A stretch of DNA of 64,000 nucleotides, taken from Actinocrinis sp035653575. Its GTDB lineage: Bacteria; Actinomycetota; Actinomycetes; Streptomycetales; Catenulisporaceae. Below, in pieces: positions 37,486 through 46,323 of this stretch (its first letter is position 1; each line of letters opens with the position of its first letter). The notes under the pieces were generated by a model. The model did not search any database. It was not told the DNA's origin and saw only the letters and a program-made list of their open reading frames with translations. Where the stretch lies: assembly GCF_035653575.1 (NCBI RefSeq), contig NZ_DASRBQ010000181.1, forward strand, positions 1 to 64,000, in the 5' to 3' direction. The translations under genes were made by a program, and so were the position numbers.

Positions 37486-40062
37486 GTGGACCTCTTCGAC
37501 CGGCTGCCCGACACGACTGACCCCGACGCGCTGTACGAGGCGTTCACCGGGTGGACCGACGCGCGCGGTCTGAGCCTCTACCCCGCGCAGGAGGAGGCCC
37601 TCATCGAGCTGTTCACCGGCGGCAACGTCATCCTGGCCACCCCCACGGGCTCCGGGAAGTCCCTCGTCGCCGCGGGCGGGCACTTCGCCGCCTACGCGCG
37701 CGGGCAGCGCTCCTACTACACCGCGCCCATCAAGGCCCTGGTCTCGGAGAAGTTCTTCGACCTGTGCGCGGCGTACGGATCCGCCAATGTCGGCATGCTC
37801 ACCGGCGACGCCTCGGTCAACCCGACCGCCCCGATCATCTGCTGCACCGCCGAGGTGCTGGCCAGCATCGCGCTGCGCGACGGGCGCGAGGCCGACGCCG
37901 GGCTCGTGGTGATGGACGAGTTCCACTTCTACGCCGACCCCGACCGCGGCTGGGCGTGGCAGGTGCCGCTGCTGGAACTTCCGCAGTCCCAGTTCCTGCT
38001 GATGTCCGCCACCCTCGGCGACGTCACCCGGTTCGAGGGCGATCTGACCCGCCGCACCGGCCGCCAGACCGTCACCGTGCGCAGCGCCGAGCGCCCCGTG
38101 CCGCTGTCCTACTCCTACCGGATGACCCCGCTGCACGAGACCGTCGAGGAACTGCTCGAAGGCGGACAGGCCCCGGTGTACATCGTGCATTTCACCCAGG
38201 CCGCCGCGATCGAACGCGCCCAGTCGCTGATGAGCGTGAACGTGTGCACCCGCGCCGAGAAGGAAGCGATCGCCGCGCTGATCGGCGGCTTCCGGTTCAC
38301 CACCAAGTTCGGCAAGACCCTCTCCCGGTTCGTGCGCCACGGCATCGGGGTGCACCACGCCGGGATGCTGCCGAAATACCGGCGCCTGGTCGAACGCCTC
38401 GCGCAGGCCGGGCTGCTGAAAGTCATCTGCGGCACCGACACCCTCGGCGTCGGGGTCAACGTCCCGATCCGCACCGTGCTGTTCACCGCCCTGTCCAAGT
38501 ACGACGGGCGCCGGGTGCGGATGCTGCGTGCCCGCGAGTTCCACCAGATCGCCGGCCGGGCCGGGCGCGCCGGGTTCGACACCATCGGGTACGTCGCCGC
38601 GCAGGCCCCCGACCACGTCATCGAGAACGAGCGCGCCCTGGCGAAGATCGGCGACGACCCGAAACGGCGGCGCGGCTACACCCGCAAGAAGGCCCCGGAG
38701 GGCTTCGTCGCCTGGAGCGAGCAGACCTTCCAGAAGCTCATCGAGGCCGAACCCGAGCCGCTGGTCTCCCGCTTCCAAGTCACCCACGCGATGCTGCTGG
38801 CGGTCATCGCGCGGCCGGGCAACGCCTTCGACGCGATGCGCAAGCTGCTGACCGACAACCACGAGCCGCGCGCCGCCCAGCGCAAGCACATCCACCGCGC
38901 CATCGCGATCTTCCGCTCCCTGCTCGACGCGGGCGTCGTGGAGAAGCTCGACGAGCCGGACGAGACCGGGCGCACCCTGCGCCTGACCGTCGACCTGCAG
39001 CAGGACTTCGCGCTCAACCAGGCGCTGTCCACGTTCGCGCTCGCGGCCTTCGACCTGCTCGACCCGCTCTCCCCGAGCTACGCGCTCGACGTGCTCTCCG
39101 TCGTCGAATCAACGCTCGACGACCCGCGCCAGATCCTGGCCGCGCAGGAGAACAAGGCCAAGAGCGAAGCCGTCGCCGAGATGAAGGCCGCCGGCGTCGA
39201 GTACGAGGAACGCATCGAGCGCCTGGCCGAGATCTCCTATCCCAAGCCCCTCGCGGAGCTGCTCGCGCACGCCTACGACCTGTACCGGCGCGCGCACCCG
39301 TGGATCGGCGACCACCCGGTCAGCCCCAAATCCGTGGTGCGCGAGATGTACGAGCAGGCGATGACGTTCTCCGACTACGTATCCGCGTACCAGCTCGCCC
39401 GCGCCGAAGGTATCGTGCTGCGGTACCTCGCCGACGCGTACAAGACGCTGCGTCACACCGTCCCGGAGAGCACCAAGAGCGAAGACCTGCACGACCTGAT
39501 CGAATGGCTCGGCGAGATCGTGCGGCAGGTCGACTCCAGCCTCGTCGACGAGTGGGAGGCGCTGACCAACCCCGACGCCGCCGCGGAACTCGAAGCCACC
39601 GCCGACGACACCCCGCCGCCGGTGACCGCCAACCCGCGCGCGTTCCGCGTCCTGGTGCGCAACGCCCTGTTCCGCAGGGTGGAACTCGCGGCGAAGGACG
39701 ACGTGGACGGCCTCGCCGAACTCGACGCGGAGGACGCGCTGGTGCTCCAGGAGCTCGGCCTGCCGCCGACCGACGAGTGGGACGGGGCCTGGAGCGCGGA
39801 CGACTGGGACGAGGCGCTGGGGGAGTACTACGACCAGCACGACGAGATCCTCACCGGACCCGACGCGCGCGGCCCGAAGCTGCTGTTCGTGCAGGAGGAC
39901 GAGCTCAACAGCAACCAGGACCGGGTGTGGAAGGTCCGGCAGGTGATCGACGACCCGGAAGGCGACCGCGACTGGATGCTGCGCGCCGAGGTGGACCTGC
40001 CGGCCAGCGACGCCGCCGGCCGCGCGGTGTTGCGCGTGCTGGACTTCGCCCGCCTCGGCTAG
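37486..40062 (+). CDS. DEAD/DEAH-box helicase with DUF3516 C-terminal region (Ski2/HelY-like)
   Basis: 858 aa. Motif I ILATPTGSGKSLVAAGGHFA, motif II VVMDEFHFYAD (DEFH box), motif III LLMSATLGDVTRF and motif VI FHQIAGRAGRAGFDTIGYVA show an active superfamily-2 helicase. The remaining C-terminal half (from about residue 390) matches the DUF3516 group common in actinobacteria, thought to unwind RNA. The GTG at 37486 starts the conserved region DLFDRLPDTTDPDALYEAF. The sequence runs on at codon level to an acidic tail. No operon partners downstream except the small membrane gene at 40190. Confidence 0.9.
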   Translation: MDLFDRLPDTTDPDALYEAFTGWTDARGLSLYPAQEEALIELFTGGNVILATPTGSGKSLVAAGGHFAAYARGQRSYYTAPIKALVSEKFFDLCAAYGSANVGMLTGDASVNPTAPIICCTAEVLASIALRDGREADAGLVVMDEFHFYADPDRGWAWQVPLLELPQSQFLLMSATLGDVTRFEGDLTRRTGRQTVTVRSAERPVPLSYSYRMTPLHETVEELLEGGQAPVYIVHFTQAAAIERAQSLMSVNVCTRAEKEAIAALIGGFRFTTKFGKTLSRFVRHGIGVHHAGMLPKYRRLVERLAQAGLLKVICGTDTLGVGVNVPIRTVLFTALSKYDGRRVRMLRAREFHQIAGRAGRAGFDTIGYVAAQAPDHVIENERALAKIGDDPKRRRGYTRKKAPEGFVAWSEQTFQKLIEAEPEPLVSRFQVTHAMLLAVIARPGNAFDAMRKLLTDNHEPRAAQRKHIHRAIAIFRSLLDAGVVEKLDEPDETGRTLRLTVDLQQDFALNQALSTFALAAFDLLDPLSPSYALDVLSVVESTLDDPRQILAAQENKAKSEAVAEMKAAGVEYEERIERLAEISYPKPLAELLAHAYDLYRRAHPWIGDHPVSPKSVVREMYEQAMTFSDYVSAYQLARAEGIVLRYLADAYKTLRHTVPESTKSEDLHDLIEWLGEIVRQVDSSLVDEWEALTNPDAAAELEATADDTPPPVTANPRAFRVLVRNALFRRVELAAKDDVDGLAELDAEDALVLQELGLPPTDEWDGAWSADDWDEALGEYYDQHDEILTGPDARGPKLLFVQEDELNSNQDRVWKVRQVIDDPEGDRDWMLRAEVDLPASDAAGRAVLRVLDFARLG

Positions 40063-40121
40063 GCCCGTGGGCGGGCAGGCAGTCGCCGCCGTTCGCACGG
40101 GTTTTCCCGGATTCTCAGCGT

Positions 40122-40141
40122 GATCACACCTATGTGTGATC
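40122..40141. promoter_or_regulatory. Perfect inverted repeat, operator candidate
   Basis: GATCACAC - CTAT - GTGTGATC, 8-bp arms with a 4-base spacer, 49 bases before the ATG at 40190. Its AT content and the symmetrical TCACA/TGTGA halves look like a dimeric regulator site. A hairpin of this size could alternatively terminate the helicase transcript, but it lacks the usual GC-rich stem. Confidence 0.45.
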
Positions 40142-40189
40142 TTGTGGTGGGTAGAGAAGGCGCCGTTCCCGAGACACGGAGGCTCGTCC

Positions 40190-40804
40190 ATGCTGATCAC
40201 CAACCACGTGCTGTCCGGAGCGCTGATCGGCGCGGCCGCCGAGAATCCGGCCGCGGCGCTGCCGCTCGGCGCCGCCTCGCACTTCGCGCTCGACGCGCTG
40301 CCGCACTGGGGCACGTGGCTCAGCAGGTCCCACTTCCTGCGCGTCGCGGTCGCCGACGGGCTGACCGGGCTCGCCGTCATGGGTGCGGCCGCGGCCGTCA
40401 CGCCCCCCGCGCGGCGGGCGGCGGTGATCGCGGGCATGGTCGGCGCGGCGGTCCCGGACCTGGACAAGCCCACCCGGATCTTCTTCGGGTTCTCCCCGTT
40501 CCCGCGCCGCGTCGACGAATTCCACTCCCGCATCCAGGACGAGGCGCCCGGCAGGTTCTACAGTCACGAGTTGGTCGCCGGCGCGTTGTTCGCGGGCGGT
40601 TTCGCGGCGCTGACCGCCGCGGCCCGGCTCAGGGCCCGAAAGCGGGCGGCGGACGCGGACGCGGGCGCAGGCGAAGGTGCATCAGCTGAAACCGATGTTC
40701 CTCCTGAAATCAGCGGCCGAACCGGCGCCCGGGTTCGCGCCGGGCTCGGCGCGCGGGCCAAGGAGGCCGCAAGTCTGCTCGCCCCGCTTCGCCAGCGCCT
40801 GTGA
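40190..40804 (+). CDS. Small membrane protein, metal-dependent-hydrolase-like (DUF457-type) N terminus
   Basis: 204 aa. It starts LITNHVLSGALIGAAAENPA, then ASHFALDALPHWGTWLS, with His and Asp placed as in the YdjM/DUF457 membrane-bound hydrolase-like proteins; two or three hydrophobic segments follow (GLAVMGAAAAV, AAVIAGMVGAAVPDLDKPTR). The last 50 residues are Ala/Gly/Asp-rich and charged. The ATG at 40190 follows ACGGAGG, which argues against the earlier in-frame start at 40136. Function unknown. Confidence 0.7.
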   Translation: MLITNHVLSGALIGAAAENPAAALPLGAASHFALDALPHWGTWLSRSHFLRVAVADGLTGLAVMGAAAAVTPPARRAAVIAGMVGAAVPDLDKPTRIFFGFSPFPRRVDEFHSRIQDEAPGRFYSHELVAGALFAGGFAALTAAARLRARKRAADADAGAGEGASAETDVPPEISGRTGARVRAGLGARAKEAASLLAPLRQRL

Positions 40805-40940
40805 TACGCAGGTAACGGTCCGGAAACGCGGCGTAGCGAGACTGGCAGGGCCGGTCGACGGCGACGGCTTCTTCCGCGACATCCACTTCCGCCCGCCGGG
40901 CCGCCCGGCGTGGGCGGCAACGAGAGATGAGGAGGACGGC

Positions 40941-41639
40941 GTGCTGTTGCGGCTGCGGATCTGGGTGGCCGACAGGCCCGGGGCGCTCGGGCAGGTCACC
41001 CGGGAGCTGGGCGCCTGCGGCGCCGACATCGTGCAAGTCAGTGTCCTGAGCCGGGAACGCGGCCGGGCGCTGGACGAGATCACGCTGTTCCTGCCCGAAC
41101 CCGAGCAGCAGGGCCGGCTCGAACGCTCCCTGCGCGCGCTCGGCTCCGTGGCCGTCGAGGGCATTCGGCCCTCCGGCGAGGTACCCGGCGCGTTCCCCGA
41201 CCTCGACCTGCTCGGCCGCGTCGCCGCCGACCCGCGCGCCGCGCTCAACATCCTGGCCGACGCGATGCCGCGGATCCTGGCCGCGGATTGGGCCATCGCC
41301 GTGCACGCCGGAACCGCCGGGCCGCTGCCCGAATCCGCGGTGCTCGCCCGCAGCTGGGACGCCCCGCGAGAGCCGGTCCTGCCCGAACTGCCGCGCCGCG
41401 CCGCCACCGTCTCCGTCGGCCCGGCACGCTACGCCTGCGCACCGGTCGGCGAAACCGGGGTGCTCGTCGTCGCGTGCCGGATCGGCGACCCCGCGTTCCA
41501 CCGATTCGAGGTCATGCGGCTGGCGCGTATCACCGAGGTCGCGGCGGCGATCGCGGGCTCGCGGCTCAGCGTGCGCGCCGCCGCGCCAGCGCCAGCGCCG
41601 GCCTCGGCGGCACAGACACAGTCCCCCGCCTCGAGTTAG
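40941..41639 (+). CDS. ACT-domain regulatory protein
   Basis: 232 aa. Residues 1-70 are an ACT domain: LLRLRIWVADRPGALGQVTR, then CGADIVQVSVLSRERGRALD. The rest (from about residue 90) is an Ala-rich domain that includes RAALNILADAMPRILAADWA and may be GAF-like. ACT domains bind amino acids, so it may sense one, but no enzyme domain is attached. The GTG at 40941 has a strong GGAGGAC ribosome site; the longer open frame back to 40677 overlaps the previous gene and is unlikely. Its stop overlaps that of the convergent acyltransferase. Confidence 0.75.
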   Translation: MLLRLRIWVADRPGALGQVTRELGACGADIVQVSVLSRERGRALDEITLFLPEPEQQGRLERSLRALGSVAVEGIRPSGEVPGAFPDLDLLGRVAADPRAALNILADAMPRILAADWAIAVHAGTAGPLPESAVLARSWDAPREPVLPELPRRAATVSVGPARYACAPVGETGVLVVACRIGDPAFHRFEVMRLARITEVAAAIAGSRLSVRAAAPAPAPASAAQTQSPASS

Positions 41640-42727
41640 GCGGGGACGAGGGCTTTCTGGCGCGCGGTCTGCTGCGTGCCGCGGCGCAGGAACCGGGCCT
41701 CGACGTACCGATACGACACGGCCGCGCACGCGAACGAACCCGCGAGCAGCAGCGGGGCGATCACCGGCCAGCCGCGTCCGGGCAGATTGTGGTGCAGCAG
41801 CCGGGAAATCGCGTCGTTGTACAGGTACAGCCCGTAGCTGACCGTGCCGGTGTACCGCAGCGGTCTGAGATTGAATACCGCGCCGAGCGCCCGGGGGCCT
41901 TCACGCAGCAGGCCGTGCAAGACCAGTGCCGAGCAAACCGCCGCCGCTAGGTACGTGCCCTGCGTCCCTAGCGGCGCTCGCCACGCCAGGACGCCGAGAC
42001 CGACCAGCGCCACCACAGCGACCGCACCCGGCACGCGTTCGAGGGCGCGCGGCAGCAGCCGGTGGCGCCAGGCGACCGCGAGCGCGCAGCCGAGCAGCAG
42101 TTCCGCGCCGCGTTCGAGCGGATTGAAGAAGGCGTCGGCGGACGGCGCCAAGCCGCTCGCCCCCACGGCCCACCCGGCCGTGGCGAGCACGACCGCGGCA
42201 GCGAGCACGGCGGCCAGCAGCCGCCGCGGACTCAGGCCACGGCGCAACGCCGCGCGCAGCGCGAGCGGCCACAGCAGGTAGAACTGCTCCTCGCAGGCCA
42301 GCGACCAGGTCGCGGTGAATGCTCCCAGCGGCGCGCCCCCCAGCCACACCACCGCGTTCGCCGCGAACGTCCACGTCGCGGCGACCTGCGCCCACAGCGG
42401 CCAGCGGTCCTGCAACTGATGCGCCGTCAGCGACACCGCCGCGACCGCGATCGTCAGCAACGCGAGGGCGGGCAGGATCCGGCGGGCCCGGCGCGCGTAG
42501 AAACCACGCAGGCTGATTCCGCCTGTGCGCGCGCATTCCTCCAGCAGCAGCGAGGTGATCAGGAACCCGGAGAGCACGAAGAACAGGTCCACCCCGATCC
42601 ACGCCGCCCGCAACGGCAGGTGCGCGTGATCCGCGATCACCAGCAGCACCGCCAGGCCGCGAAACCCGTCGAGCACGGGACGTCGGCCCAGCCGCCGCAC
42701 CCCGTCGACCGGATCGCTACTCGCCAC
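41636..42727 (-). CDS. Acyltransferase-3 family membrane protein
   Basis: 363 aa, about ten membrane segments. The N terminus has RRPVLDGFRGLAVLLVIADH, then WIGVDLFFVLSGFLITSLLL with the catalytic-type His and the RGFYARRARRILPALALL motif of the OafA/NodX acyltransferase family. Probably O-acylates a surface sugar or cell-wall polymer; substrate unknown. Divergent from the riboflavin operon, across the gap holding the FMN riboswitch. The last residues are basic (RRGTQQTARQKALVPA). Confidence 0.9.
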   Translation of the reverse strand: MASSDPVDGVRRLGRRPVLDGFRGLAVLLVIADHAHLPLRAAWIGVDLFFVLSGFLITSLLLEECARTGGISLRGFYARRARRILPALALLTIAVAAVSLTAHQLQDRWPLWAQVAATWTFAANAVVWLGGAPLGAFTATWSLACEEQFYLLWPLALRAALRRGLSPRRLLAAVLAAAVVLATAGWAVGASGLAPSADAFFNPLERGAELLLGCALAVAWRHRLLPRALERVPGAVAVVALVGLGVLAWRAPLGTQGTYLAAAVCSALVLHGLLREGPRALGAVFNLRPLRYTGTVSYGLYLYNDAISRLLHHNLPGRGWPVIAPLLLAGSFACAAVSYRYVEARFLRRGTQQTARQKALVPA

Positions 42728-42942
42728 CCGTGCACGATACGACCACCGCCAGAGCGCGGCTGAAGCGGGCCACGGAAAGCGCGCCCGGGGTGCGCCGCAG
42801 GCCGCCTGCGAAAGCGCAGGTCAGACCAGCGCCAGCGAGGTAGGACCAGGCAGTGTGCGGCACTTCACACATCTCACCGAACGGACGAGGGGTGATCGGG
42901 AATACCCCGGCGTGGCACACTCTTGGATTAGACAGCAACAGC

Positions 42943-43095
42943 GTGCTCCGGGGTCGGTGTAATTCCGAACCGGCGGTGATAGTCCGCGACCCGCGAGGGC
43001 AGCGCACCCGGCCAACAGGTCGAGCGCTCCTGGACGGTGGATCCGGTGAAATTCCGGAACCGACGGTGAAAGTCCGGATGGGAGGCAGCACGCGG
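42943..43095 (+). promoter_or_regulatory. FMN riboswitch (RFN element)
   Basis: The hallmark segments are present in order: GGGGTCGGTGTAATTCCGAA (about 42950), ACCGGCGGTGATAGTCCGCG, GGTGAAATTCCGGAACCGAC, GGTGAAAGTCCGGATGGGAG. It lies about 190 bases before ribE and about 215 bases after the start of the divergent acyltransferase. It senses FMN and turns down the riboflavin operon. Confidence 0.95.
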
Positions 43096-43158
43096 GAGCG
43101 TCGGCTCGTGCACGCGCGCACGCCTGCCCGCCCGCTCCCGGCCGGTTCCACCGGCCGG
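43093..43158 (+). promoter_or_regulatory. Candidate expression platform of the FMN riboswitch
   Basis: CGGGAGCG (43093-43100) can pair with CGCTCCCG (43133-43140). The last bases of the second arm also belong to a second hairpin, CCGGCCGG / CCGGCCGG (43138-43145 and 43151-43158), so the two stems exclude each other in part. This could switch between states, but no T-run follows and the mechanism is inferred. Confidence 0.35.
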
Positions 43159-43283
43159 AGCAGCACCCGCGGGTCCGGTACCGCGCCTGCCGCCCGGCCG
43201 CACGCCTCCTTGCCGCCTCCCTCATTCGCGCCCCGGCGCCCGCCAGCGAGCGGTCCGACGGCGAGAGGGAGACAAGGCACACG

Positions 43284-44003
43284 ATGTTCACCGGAATCAT
43301 CGAAGAACTCGGCGAGATCCTCGCCATCGAGACCCTGCCCGACGCCGCCCGATTCACCGTGCGCGGGCCCGTGGTCACCTCCGACGCCACCCACGGCGCC
43401 TCCATCGCGGTCAACGGCGTGTGCCTGACCGTCGTCGACGAGACCGGCGCCGACACCCTGGCCGCCGGCCGGTTCACCGCCGACGTCATGGCCGAGTCCC
43501 TGCGCCGCTCCAGCCTCGGCGACCTGGCCCCCGGCGACCGGGTCAACCTCGAGCGCCCCATGAGCGCGGCCGGCCGCTTCGGCGGACACATCGTGCAAGG
43601 CCACGTCGACGGCACCGGCACCGTGCTCGAGCGCATCCCCAGCGAGCACTGGGAACTGGTGCGCATCGCGCTGCCGGCGCACCTGGCGCGCTACGTCGTG
43701 GAGAAGGGCTCGATCACGGTCGACGGCATCAGCCTGACCGTCACCGACGTCAAGGACGCGCCCGACGGCGCCGGTGAGAGCGAGTTCGCCGTCTCCCTGA
43801 TCCCGGCCACCCTCGCCCAGACCACCCTCGGCATCAAGCAACCCGGCGCGCGCGTCAACCTCGAAGTCGACGTCATCGCCAAATACACCGAGCGGCTGCT
43901 GGCCCGCCCCGCCCAGATCAGCGGCGCTCCCGCGGACCCCGAAGGCGCCGCCACGGACGCGCCTGCCCCCGCGATAGCCGCGCCGGCGGGGGCCGTGCGA
44001 TGA
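43284..44003 (+). CDS. ribE: Riboflavin synthase alpha subunit RibE
   Basis: 239 aa. The invariant N terminus MFTGIIEELGEILAIE and two lumazine-binding domains are visible (first ATHGASIAVNGVCLTVVDET; second GGHIVQGHVDGTGTVLERIP). Forms a trimer that converts two 6,7-dimethyl-8-ribityllumazine molecules to riboflavin. The C-terminal 35 residues are Ala/Pro-rich and extend beyond the usual length. GAGAGGGAG precedes the ATG; ATGA overlap with the next gene. Confidence 0.96.
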   Translation: MFTGIIEELGEILAIETLPDAARFTVRGPVVTSDATHGASIAVNGVCLTVVDETGADTLAAGRFTADVMAESLRRSSLGDLAPGDRVNLERPMSAAGRFGGHIVQGHVDGTGTVLERIPSEHWELVRIALPAHLARYVVEKGSITVDGISLTVTDVKDAPDGAGESEFAVSLIPATLAQTTLGIKQPGARVNLEVDVIAKYTERLLARPAQISGAPADPEGAATDAPAPAIAAPAGAVR

Positions 44004-44773
44004 ACCACCTGTTCGGCTGGGCCGACCTGGTCGCCTTCCGGCTCGGCGGCGAGACCGTGCGCTGGTCCGACCTGCTGGGCAATCTGCTCGGCCTGGCCAC
44101 AGTCGCCCTCGCGCTGCGCCGCAGCCTGTGGACCTGGCCGGTACAGATCACCGGGGCGATCCTGCTGTTCGGCGCCGACATGGCCGTGCACCTCGGCGGC
44201 ACCGCCGCCCGGCAGCTGGCCGTCATCGCCCTGGCCGGCTACGGCTGGGCCCGCTGGCAGCGCGCCCGCGAGGGCGGCGCCGCGGCGGACACCGCGACCG
44301 GCGCCGGTGCTGGCGACAGGATGGGAAACGAGGCGGCCTCCGGGGACTCGCCCGCTGCGGGCCCGGCCGCCGGTGGCGTTCAGGTGCGGTGGGCCACCTG
44401 GCGCGAGCGCGCCGTGCTGGCCGCGGCGATCGCAGTCGGAACCGCAGCGTTCTCCTGGCTGCTCTCGGCCACCCACAGCTCCTGGAACCCGCTGCCCGAC
44501 GCCTACATCTTCATCGGCACCCTCGCCGCCACCCTCGCCCAAGGCCGCGGCTGGGTCGAATTCTGGCTCGTCTGGATCGCCGTCGACGTCGTGGGCGTCC
44601 CACTGGCCTTCAACAGCGGCCTGCCGGTCTCCGGCTTCACCTACGTCGTCTACTTCGCGCTGGTCCTCGCCGGCCTGCGCCAGTGGATCCGGCTGGCCCG
44701 CAAGCCCCGTACCGCAGTCGCACCGACCACCGACCCGGCTGACACCACCACCGCCGAAGGGGTACCCGCATGA
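44000..44773 (+). CDS. ribM: PnuC-family transporter, probable riboflavin transporter RibM
   Basis: 257 aa. About seven hydrophobic segments; the family pattern WTWPVQITGAILLFGADMAV and later FIGTLAATLAQGRGWVEFWL and VWIAVDVVGVPLAFNSGLPV is PnuC-like. In actinobacteria, PnuC homologues inside FMN-riboswitch operons are riboflavin transporters (RibM), and its position between ribE and ribB supports that over nicotinamide riboside uptake. It has a hydrophilic Ala/Gly-rich loop at about residues 95-130. Overlaps both neighbours by 4 bases. Confidence 0.88.
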   Translation: MNHLFGWADLVAFRLGGETVRWSDLLGNLLGLATVALALRRSLWTWPVQITGAILLFGADMAVHLGGTAARQLAVIALAGYGWARWQRAREGGAAADTATGAGAGDRMGNEAASGDSPAAGPAAGGVQVRWATWRERAVLAAAIAVGTAAFSWLLSATHSSWNPLPDAYIFIGTLAATLAQGRGWVEFWLVWIAVDVVGVPLAFNSGLPVSGFTYVVYFALVLAGLRQWIRLARKPRTAVAPTTDPADTTTAEGVPA

Positions 44774-45411
44774 GCGCCGAAACGCTGGAACGCACCGCCC
44801 TGCTCGACACGATCGACGCCGCGATCGCGCAGATTGCCGCAGGGCGCCCCGTGATCGTCGTCGACGACGAGGACCGCGAGAACGAAGGCGACATCATCTT
44901 CGCCGCCGTGCACGCCACTCCCGAGCTGCTCGCGTTCACCGTGCGCTACTCCAGCGGCGTGATCTGCGCGCCCATGCAGGACGCCCGCGCGGACCTGCTC
45001 GACCTGCCGCCGATGACCGCCGTCAACGAGGACCGCAAGGGCACCGCGTTCACCGTCTCCGTCGACGCCCGCCACGGCGTGAGCACCGGGATCTCGGCCG
45101 CCGACCGCGCCCACACCATCCGGCTGCTGGCCGACCCGGCCACCACCGCCGGGGACCTGACCCGCCCCGGGCACGTCTTCCCGCTGCGCGCCCGCCCCGG
45201 CGGCGTGCTCGAACGCCCCGGGCACACCGAGGCCGCCGTGGACCTCGCCCGCCTGGCCGGGCTGCCGCCCATCGGCGTGCTCGTCGAAGTCGTCAACGAC
45301 GACGGCACCATGGCCCGGCTGCCGGACCTGCTCGCGTTCGCCGCCCGCCACGGGCTGGCGATCATCTCCATCGCCGACCTGATCGCCTATCGGACGGCGC
45401 GCCTGAGCTGA
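44770..45411 (+). CDS. ribB: 3,4-dihydroxy-2-butanone-4-phosphate synthase RibB
   Basis: 213 aa, single-domain RibB without the GTP cyclohydrolase II half that is often fused in this phylum. Motifs: GRPVIVVDDEDRENEGDIIF (acidic metal site), YSSGVICAPMQ, DARHGVSTGISAADRAHTI and RPGHVFPLRARPGG, with RPGHTEAAVDLARLAGL near the end. Converts ribulose 5-phosphate to the four-carbon unit used by RibH. No ribA or ribD is in the window. Confidence 0.95.
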   Translation: MSAETLERTALLDTIDAAIAQIAAGRPVIVVDDEDRENEGDIIFAAVHATPELLAFTVRYSSGVICAPMQDARADLLDLPPMTAVNEDRKGTAFTVSVDARHGVSTGISAADRAHTIRLLADPATTAGDLTRPGHVFPLRARPGGVLERPGHTEAAVDLARLAGLPPIGVLVEVVNDDGTMARLPDLLAFAARHGLAIISIADLIAYRTARLS

Positions 45412-45468
45412 CCTTCGCTGCGATAACGTCAACGCAGCAACGCCCGAGACCCTGAACCTGGAGAGCGC

Positions 45469-45963
45469 GTGTCCGGCACCGGAGCACCCGAACTGGCCGT
45501 GAATCCCGCGGACCTGAAAAAGTGCGCGCAGCTGCGCGTCGGCATCATCGCCGCCCAGTGGCATACCGAGGTCATGGACGCGCTGCTGGACAACGCGCGC
45601 AAAGCGCTCGCCGAGATCGGCATCGACGAGCCGCGCGTGGTGCGGGTACCCGGCTGCTTCGAACTGCCCGTAGCGGCCTACGCGTTGGCCAGGCGCCGCT
45701 ACGACGCGATCGTCGCGCTCGGCGTGGTGGTGCGCGGCGGCACCCCGCACTTCGACTACGTCTGCCGCGCCGCCACCGACGGCCTGACCAAGGTCGCCGT
45801 CGAATCCGGCATCCCGATCGGATTCGGCGTGCTGACCTGCGACACCGACCAGCAGGCGCTCGACCGCGCCGGGCTTCCCGGCTCAGCAGAGGACAAGGGC
45901 CGCGAAGCGGCGCTCAGCGCCGTGGCCACCGCGCTCACGCTCAAGGGGCTGGGCGAACAGTGA
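45469..45963 (+). CDS. ribH: 6,7-dimethyl-8-ribityllumazine synthase RibH
   Basis: 164 aa. Typical blocks: RVGIIAAQWHTEVMDALLDN, VVRVPGCFELPVAAYALARR, ALGVVVRGGTPHFDYVCRAA (catalytic His) and PIGFGVLTCDTDQQALDRAG. Condenses the RibB product with the ribitylaminouracil. The GTG start is preceded by a modest GGAGAGC site, and the stop overlaps the GTG of hisE. Confidence 0.95.
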   Translation: MSGTGAPELAVNPADLKKCAQLRVGIIAAQWHTEVMDALLDNARKALAEIGIDEPRVVRVPGCFELPVAAYALARRRYDAIVALGVVVRGGTPHFDYVCRAATDGLTKVAVESGIPIGFGVLTCDTDQQALDRAGLPGSAEDKGREAALSAVATALTLKGLGEQ

Positions 45964-46229
45964 GCGGAAAGAGCTTCGAGCAGCTGCACGCCGAGCTGAC
46001 CGAGAAGGTCGCCGCGGCCGCCCCCGGGTCCCGTACGGTCGAACTCGTGCAGGCCGGCGTCCACGCCATCGGCAAGAAGATCGTCGAAGAGGCCGCCGAG
46101 GTGTGGATGGCCGCCGAACACGAGGGCGCCGACCGCACCGCCGAGGAGATCAGCCAGCTGCTCTACCACCTCCAGGTGCTCATGCTCGCCCGCGGCATCG
46201 CCCTCGACGAGGTCTACGCCCACCTGTAA
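45960..46229 (+). CDS. hisE: Phosphoribosyl-ATP pyrophosphatase HisE
   Basis: 89 aa, normal for a stand-alone HisE. The MazG-like all-alpha signature GKKIVEEAAEVWMAAEHEGA, followed by ISQLLYHLQVLMLARGIALD, is clear. Hydrolyses PR-ATP to PR-AMP, the second step of histidine synthesis. Its GTG overlaps the ribH stop by 4 bases, so the riboflavin operon runs into histidine genes and may place them partly under FMN control. Confidence 0.94.
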   Translation: MSGKSFEQLHAELTEKVAAAAPGSRTVELVQAGVHAIGKKIVEEAAEVWMAAEHEGADRTAEEISQLLYHLQVLMLARGIALDEVYAHL

Positions 46230-46323
46230 GCCGTCTCGGCGCGCGAATCCGCGCCGGACACCCCACCGACGACTCCGTACATCCCAGCTCCGAGACTGCT
46301 CAAGCGACGAAAGGCCGCCGCCC

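Noticed and set aside
37551..40139. 862-residue frame overlapping the DUF3516 helicase
   Set aside because: Arg/Pro-rich shadow with no domain; the helicase frame is clearly real.
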